Of a DNA stretch of 64,000 nucleotides, positions 59,540-64,000 are shown one piece after another (the stretch's first letter is position 1; the number at the start of each line of letters is the position of its first letter). Both the position numbers and the translations under genes were made by a program. The notes beneath the pieces are model-generated. The model saw nothing but the letters and a program-made list of their open reading frames with translations, had not been told where the DNA came from and did not search any database. Origin of the DNA: JBOFWL01 sp051653605 (GTDB taxonomy: Bacteria; Spirochaetota; Brevinematia; Brevinematales; Brevinemataceae); contig JBOFWL010000145.1 in assembly GCA_051653605.1 (NCBI GenBank), positions 1-64,000 on the forward strand, read 5' to 3'.

Positions 59540-60778
59540 TTATTTTAGTAAATCGTCTAATCTTAATATGTTGACTTTTGAGCCTGGGTATTCAAAAAAG
59601 AGCCATGTTTCATCACTATCTTCGACAACTTCGTATGCTAAACCATCTGCCAAAACCTGACTTGGTTCTTCTACCCATCGATAGGGATAACTCTCATTTG
59701 CTTCTGCATCGTATAGATAGAGCGTAGTAATCGCACCAGTTCTACTTTTTGCACTATATAGGAGCGTTTTATCCCCTGCAAAAGATACAAAATCCCAAAT
59801 TGGTTTTGCTCCGCTAAGATTTCGAATTGTATTTTTTTCGTAACGCACGGTTGTACTACCTTTTGTTTCTAAGCGTTGTAGAAAAGCGGTGCGTTCAAGC
59901 GAGGGATAGGTAGTGAGTTCGAGAATTGAATTAGTAAATCGATATATTTTATTATCTAGATCCACCAGCAATTCGCCACCAGCTTCGGCAAATACCGTCT
60001 GCATTTCTTTAGCCTTACTTTTATAGAGTTCTTTTCTTTCTCCAGAGGGCAAAACAAGATCCATTGATGTTTGCTTAGCAACTAGAATCGTATTTTCACT
60101 CCATTTAAATACCTGCACATCTGGCACTGATGACAACAATTCTCCTGTTAAGACATCAAAAATAAGAATTCGCTGAGCATCTTTAACCGCAATATGCAAT
60201 GCAACATAGGCATTATCGGAGGAAAACTCCGCCGAAACTAGGGCAACATCTCCATAAAGCTTAGTAAGTGGGGCAAATTTTTGTGTTTTGGTACTTAAAA
60301 GTGCTATATTTAGGCAATTTTCAATAGCACCCACAAGCAAGAGAAGTGATTGATCTGAAGAAAAATATGCTCCTGTAACCGAGGGGGTATCCGAAATTTT
60401 AGAAATATGGGGATTGGTGAGATCCGTGATGTCAAGCGCGTAGAGAGCTTTATGAAAGACAAAAGAGAGTTTCTGATTTTGAATTGCGGCAGGAATAAAA
60501 CCTGCGTTTTCCTGAGAAAAATTTTTAACCGTCACGTCCATTTTAATAAGATTACTAGCATCAATCCAGTATTCCTGCGTATTGGACATAAACGATATTC
60601 GACCTTGGCGTTGATTTCTTGCTCGAATTGGCGCTCCATAGGAAAGCCTTGCCACAGGCGTAGATGATTCTCCCTTATAAACAGGCGCATCATCTACTCG
60701 TACTGCCCAACGCCCTGCATTAAACTGCGAGAACAGTGGACTCACCCAAAAAACAAGAGACAACAACAGTATGGGCAT
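59540..60778 (-). CDS. secreted SH3-like/beta-propeller protein
   Basis: The signal peptide (MPILLLSLVFWVSPLFSQ) is followed by an SH3b-like region at residues 20-75 (RWAVRVDDAPVYKGESSTPVARLSYGAPIRAR) and a seven-blade-like propeller composed of repeated strands (ADL-type units such as SAEFSSDNAYVALHIAV, FVSFAGDKTLLYSAKS). No enzyme motif is visible. It starts directly after the topA stop codon, so the two are co-transcribed. Function is unknown; an envelope role is likely. Confidence 0.7.
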   Translation of the reverse strand: MPILLLSLVFWVSPLFSQFNAGRWAVRVDDAPVYKGESSTPVARLSYGAPIRARNQRQGRISFMSNTQEYWIDASNLIKMDVTVKNFSQENAGFIPAAIQNQKLSFVFHKALYALDITDLTNPHISKISDTPSVTGAYFSSDQSLLLLVGAIENCLNIALLSTKTQKFAPLTKLYGDVALVSAEFSSDNAYVALHIAVKDAQRILIFDVLTGELLSSVPDVQVFKWSENTILVAKQTSMDLVLPSGERKELYKSKAKEMQTVFAEAGGELLVDLDNKIYRFTNSILELTTYPSLERTAFLQRLETKGSTTVRYEKNTIRNLSGAKPIWDFVSFAGDKTLLYSAKSRTGAITTLYLYDAEANESYPYRWVEEPSQVLADGLAYEVVEDSDETWLFFEYPGSKVNILRLDDLLK

Positions 60779-62923
60779 TTATTCCTCCGCTTCAGTATGA
60801 CCACAACCTTCTTTAAGACATACAAGTGTATTTTTGTTTTGATAGAACAGCGGAGTGCCATCCTTCGGACAGATTTTTTCAGAAATTTTACTGTTGGTTA
60901 GAAAATCACAGGTTGGGTATGTGTTACAGGCGTAAAATGCCCCTCTTCGCCCACCTCTTTTTTCAACAACCTTGCCCGTAGCACACTTGGGGCATGCTCC
61001 ATAAGGCACTGGCTTTGCATTTGTACAGTCTGGCCACCCCGAACATGCAATGAAATAGCCAAATTTTCCCAGTTTTTTGACCATAGGACGTCCACAAACT
61101 TCACAAATCTCGTTTGTTTTTTCGTCGAAAGCACCTTTGATGCTATCAACATGCTCGTAGGCATGGGCTACCGTTTGATGAAAGGGGATATAAAAATCTC
61201 GGACGATTGTTTTCCAGTCGGCGCCTTGTTCTTCTACTGCATCAAGGCTTTCTTCTAGTTTTGCTGTAAATGCAGCATCGATAAGGCTTGAAAAGTTTTC
61301 AACCAATAATTTATTCACTGCCTTACCTAAATCGGTAGGTATCAGCGTTCTCCCTGATTTTTTAACATAGTAGCGTTTTGTAAGCGTCATTATTGTAGGA
61401 GCATAAGTTGAAGGCCGCCCTATTCCTAATTCTTCCATGAGCTTAACCAGTGCAGCTTCACTATAGCGCGCTGGGGGTTGGGTGAATTTTTGCTCTGGCT
61501 CTAGCTTTTGGCAGTTGAGAACAGCACCTTCTTTAAGTACGGGTATTTTACTTTCTTTTTTCTCGGCGCCAAGATTCCATACTTTTTGAAACCCATCGAA
61601 AATAATCCGAGAGCCTGAGGCCGAAAATAGAGCTTCGCCTGCTTCGACGATAACACTATCTGTTTCTCGTTCTGCGGCAGCCATTTGCGATGACATAAAT
61701 CGACGCCAGATAAGATTATAAAGCTTAAATTGGTCTGCAGAGAGGTAATTCTTGATAGCGTCTGGGTGATTCGCTGCAGATGTGGGCCGGATTGCTTCGT
61801 GCGCGTCTTGTGAACTTTTTTTGTTTCCGTAAACATTGCGAGAGGCTGGTAGGTATTCTTTTCCATAATTCTGCGTAATGTAGCTATCGGCTTCGGCCAG
61901 TGCTACCGGCGAGAGGCGTGTGGAGTCGGTACGCATATACGTAATTAACCCTGTACGAGATGTGCCGATATCAAGCCCTTCGTATAGTTCTTGTGCTGTT
62001 CTCATGGTTTTTGCTGCAGCCCATCCTAATAAATTATTCGCTGCTTGTTGCAGGGTGGATGTGATAAAGGGCGGCGAAGCTTTAACCTGTGTACGTGAGG
62101 TTTTAGTTTCTTTTAGGGTGAATTCCGATTTTTCCAGCGTTTTGAGGAGGATATCCATCTCTTCTTGAGAGCGGATAACCACTTGCTTGTTTTCATCAGT
62201 GAGGTCTCCTGGAGAAACAAGCCTTTTCCCTTGCCATCGTGATAATGTTGCTTTGATTTTATCTTTACCCGCAGCTAGTTGTGCTTCTAGCACCCAATAT
62301 TCTTGGGAGACAAAAGAGTTTATTTCGTTTTCACGGTCGACGATGATTCTCAATGCGGTGCTTTGCACTCTTCCTGCAGATAATTTTCCTTTAACTTTCT
62401 TCCATAATAAGGGGCTTAGTTCGTATCCAAATAGCCGGTCGACAACCCTTCGCCCTTGTTGAGCATGCACTAGTGGTTGCGTGATCTCCGTGGGCATTGA
62501 CACCGCTTTAAGAACGGCATCTTTGGTAATTTCTGCAAAACGGATTCGCTGGATAGGGAGTTCTCGTTTAAGTTTCGACACAATTTTTTCGTTAAAGTAA
62601 TTTTTGAGGTGGGCGGCGATAGCTTCTCCTTCTCGGTCAGGGTCGGAGGCAAGCAACACTTGCTTAGCATTTTTAACCGCTTCGACTAAGTCTTTCATCA
62701 CCTTGCTTCGATCTCTCATTACAATATAGCGAGGCTCGAATGTTGTGAGATCGACCCCTATCGTTGATTTGGGCAAATCGATAACATGCCCCGCCGATGC
62801 CTTTACGGTATATCCCGAGCCGAGATATTTTTTTAGCGTCTCTGCTTTAGATGGCGACTCGACAATAACAAGAGTTGTAAGTTTTTTAGTAGTTTTTTTT
62901 GCAGGCTTTTTAGCTACTGGCAT
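60779..62923 (-). CDS. topA: DNA topoisomerase I
   Basis: TopA relaxes negative supercoils. The TOPRIM domain (LVIVESPSKAETLKKYLGSGY, SDPDREGEA with the DxDxE acids), the active-site Tyr in GLITYMRTDSTR near residue 325, and three C-terminal zinc ribbons (CEVC..CSGWPDC, CPKC..CNTYPTC, CPKDG..CLKEGC) are all visible. The 714 residues are close to the usual size for this three-ribbon form. CCAGGAG precedes the ATG. It is divergent from comM. Confidence 0.97.
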   Translation of the reverse strand: MPVAKKPAKKTTKKLTTLVIVESPSKAETLKKYLGSGYTVKASAGHVIDLPKSTIGVDLTTFEPRYIVMRDRSKVMKDLVEAVKNAKQVLLASDPDREGEAIAAHLKNYFNEKIVSKLKRELPIQRIRFAEITKDAVLKAVSMPTEITQPLVHAQQGRRVVDRLFGYELSPLLWKKVKGKLSAGRVQSTALRIIVDRENEINSFVSQEYWVLEAQLAAGKDKIKATLSRWQGKRLVSPGDLTDENKQVVIRSQEEMDILLKTLEKSEFTLKETKTSRTQVKASPPFITSTLQQAANNLLGWAAAKTMRTAQELYEGLDIGTSRTGLITYMRTDSTRLSPVALAEADSYITQNYGKEYLPASRNVYGNKKSSQDAHEAIRPTSAANHPDAIKNYLSADQFKLYNLIWRRFMSSQMAAAERETDSVIVEAGEALFSASGSRIIFDGFQKVWNLGAEKKESKIPVLKEGAVLNCQKLEPEQKFTQPPARYSEAALVKLMEELGIGRPSTYAPTIMTLTKRYYVKKSGRTLIPTDLGKAVNKLLVENFSSLIDAAFTAKLEESLDAVEEQGADWKTIVRDFYIPFHQTVAHAYEHVDSIKGAFDEKTNEICEVCGRPMVKKLGKFGYFIACSGWPDCTNAKPVPYGACPKCATGKVVEKRGGRRGAFYACNTYPTCDFLTNSKISEKICPKDGTPLFYQNKNTLVCLKEGCGHTEAEE

Positions 62924-63076
62924 GGATGCTCCTGGTTAGGAAGATTTATCACAAAAAAGCACGGAAAGGGCTTGTATAAAGGACAAAATTACGCTAAAAT
63001 ATGCGTAAGAATTTTTATAATAGCACTATTGTTTATAAATTACAACATTTTTATTTATTATTTTTTAGGAGCTTTC

Positions 63077-64000
63077 ATGAATCGGATTTTTTCTGGAGCT
63101 TTTTTAGGGTTAGATAGCATCACCATCGAAGTTGAGGTAGATATAAGAAGTAAGTTGAAAAGTTTTGAGATCGTTGGCCTCCCTAGCACTGCCATTAAGG
63201 AATCAGAAAAGCGTATAGAGGCAGCCATTGTCAATAGTTCTTATCATTTTCCAGGAAAACAAATTGTTGTGAATCTTGCCCCTGCTGGCGTAAAAAAAAT
63301 CGGTACTTTGTTCGATTTACCCATTGCTCTAGCTATTTTATGCCATGAAAGTGAAACTTCCATCCCTGAAAACACTTTATTCTTGGGAGAACTCTCCTTG
63401 AATGGGCAGCTACGCCCTGCTAATGGTGTCTTGTTGCTCGCTGGACACGCCAAAGATAATGGATTTCAACGCATCTTCTGCCCACGTGCCAATGCTAGTG
63501 AGGCGTCTTTAATAGAAGGGCTTGAGGTTGTTGGGGTTGATAACCTCAAAGAAGCCATGGATATTCTTTTAGGCGTTGAAACACCCAAAACCGTGCCCAC
63601 AGGTATCAAAACACCAGATGAAAACGATATACCCTGCTTCAGTGAGGTTCGAGGACAAGAAAATGCAAAACGAGCCCTCGAAATAGCAGCAGCTGGAGGC
63701 CATAATATCCTGCTACTTGGCCCTCCAGGAACAGGAAAAACTATGTTAGCCCGACGACTATCAGGGATTATTCCCCAAATGAGCCATAAAGAAGCCCTCG
63801 AAACAACTAAAATTTACAGCGTCGCTGGATTACTCGGCGAAAATACCCTCATCAATAACAGGCCTTTTCGATCCCCCCATCATACCGCAAGTAATATATC
63901 CATTGTAGGAGGTGGGCGATTTCCCAAACCTGGAGAAATTAGCCTCGCTCATAATGGGATTTTATTTTTAGATGAGATGCAAGAATTTCAAACCTCTGTT
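63077..64000 (+). CDS. comM: YifB/ComM-family Mg-chelatase-like ATPase (3' end missing)
   Basis: Open to the window edge, 308 codons. The N-terminal Lon-protease-like domain (SITIEVEVDIRSKLKSFEIVGLPSTAIKESEKRIEAAI) and the AAA+ part with Walker A LLGPPGTGKTMLARRL, RSPHHTASNISIVGGG and Walker B GILFLDEMQEF match ComM, a hexameric helicase promoting branch migration in natural transformation. TTAGGAG precedes the ATG. Confidence 0.94.
   Translation, partial: MNRIFSGAFLGLDSITIEVEVDIRSKLKSFEIVGLPSTAIKESEKRIEAAIVNSSYHFPGKQIVVNLAPAGVKKIGTLFDLPIALAILCHESETSIPENTLFLGELSLNGQLRPANGVLLLAGHAKDNGFQRIFCPRANASEASLIEGLEVVGVDNLKEAMDILLGVETPKTVPTGIKTPDENDIPCFSEVRGQENAKRALEIAAAGGHNILLLGPPGTGKTMLARRLSGIIPQMSHKEALETTKIYSVAGLLGENTLINNRPFRSPHHTASNISIVGGGRFPKPGEISLAHNGILFLDEMQEFQTSV

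Overview
The window is a moderately AT-rich bacterial chromosome segment, densely packed with housekeeping genes. It contains lipoproteins with short lipoboxes, an outer-membrane receptor, a SurA-like chaperone, PEGA/TPR envelope proteins, a CdsZ-type zinc-ribbon coiled-coil protein and a DUF2225 protein. It has no typical Gram-positive or proteobacterial gene order. This mixture best fits a spirochaete, possibly a deep or host-associated lineage; the assignment is inference, because no rRNA is present. Promoters are very regular (TTGACA-like, 17-nt spacer, TATAAT-like) and can be placed by eye for many transcription units.

Layout. 1-3.5 kb: the 5' part of a secreted TPR protein with 32-residue Thr-Asn repeats, a tiny 2[4Fe-4S] ferredoxin under a palindromic operator, trmB and gatC. 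3.5-7.3 kb: a dnaA upstream region with DnaA-box-like sites, dnaA, truA, a Cys-less rhodanese lipoprotein and rsmA. 7.4-18.5 kb: a SurA-like membrane protein, an NTF2-like secreted protein, rnhB, the rpsP-rimM-trmD-rplS operon, mutY, a TPR protein, an HD hydrolase, an SbcD-like phosphoesterase, uvrC lacking its C-terminal HhH domain, and cutC. 18.6-24.7 kb (accessory): a winged-helix-like protein with a palindrome on its promoter, then a cobalamin riboswitch with an intrinsic terminator controlling an outer-membrane receptor with a shortened plug and probably two paralogous lipoproteins, then a large PEGA lipoprotein. 24.7-29.8 kb: CdsZ-like protein, GNAT, tRNA(CAU), csoR-copA, and rplM-rpsI with a structured leader.

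29.9-38 kb (minus strand): an STAS protein and a SpoIIE-phosphatase/HATPase fusion lead directly into rsmH, ftsL and a PEGA/TPR protein. Behind it lies a separate group of membrane and secreted proteins with a Xer recombinase. 38-39.3 kb: an EAL-HDOD protein. 39.5-50 kb (minus strand): uppP, a 1620-residue ftsK with a huge acidic repeat linker, a JAMM-DinG helicase fusion, an ankyrin protein, dut and obgE. 50-55 kb (plus strand): DUF2225, TPR, and an ATP-grasp protein fused to what looks like a catalytically dead FMN-type alpha-hydroxyacid-dehydrogenase barrel. 55-64 kb: surE, a CBS/CorC protein, dnaN, groEL, a propeller protein, topA and the start of comM/yifB.

The most interesting points are the ATP-grasp/degenerate FMN-barrel fusion, the B12-controlled receptor-lipoprotein unit, the giant FtsK linker, the 32-residue TN repeats, and three genes whose start codon lies exactly 6 nt after a TATAAT-like -10 box (candidate leaderless mRNAs), two of which are divergent and share one -35 element.
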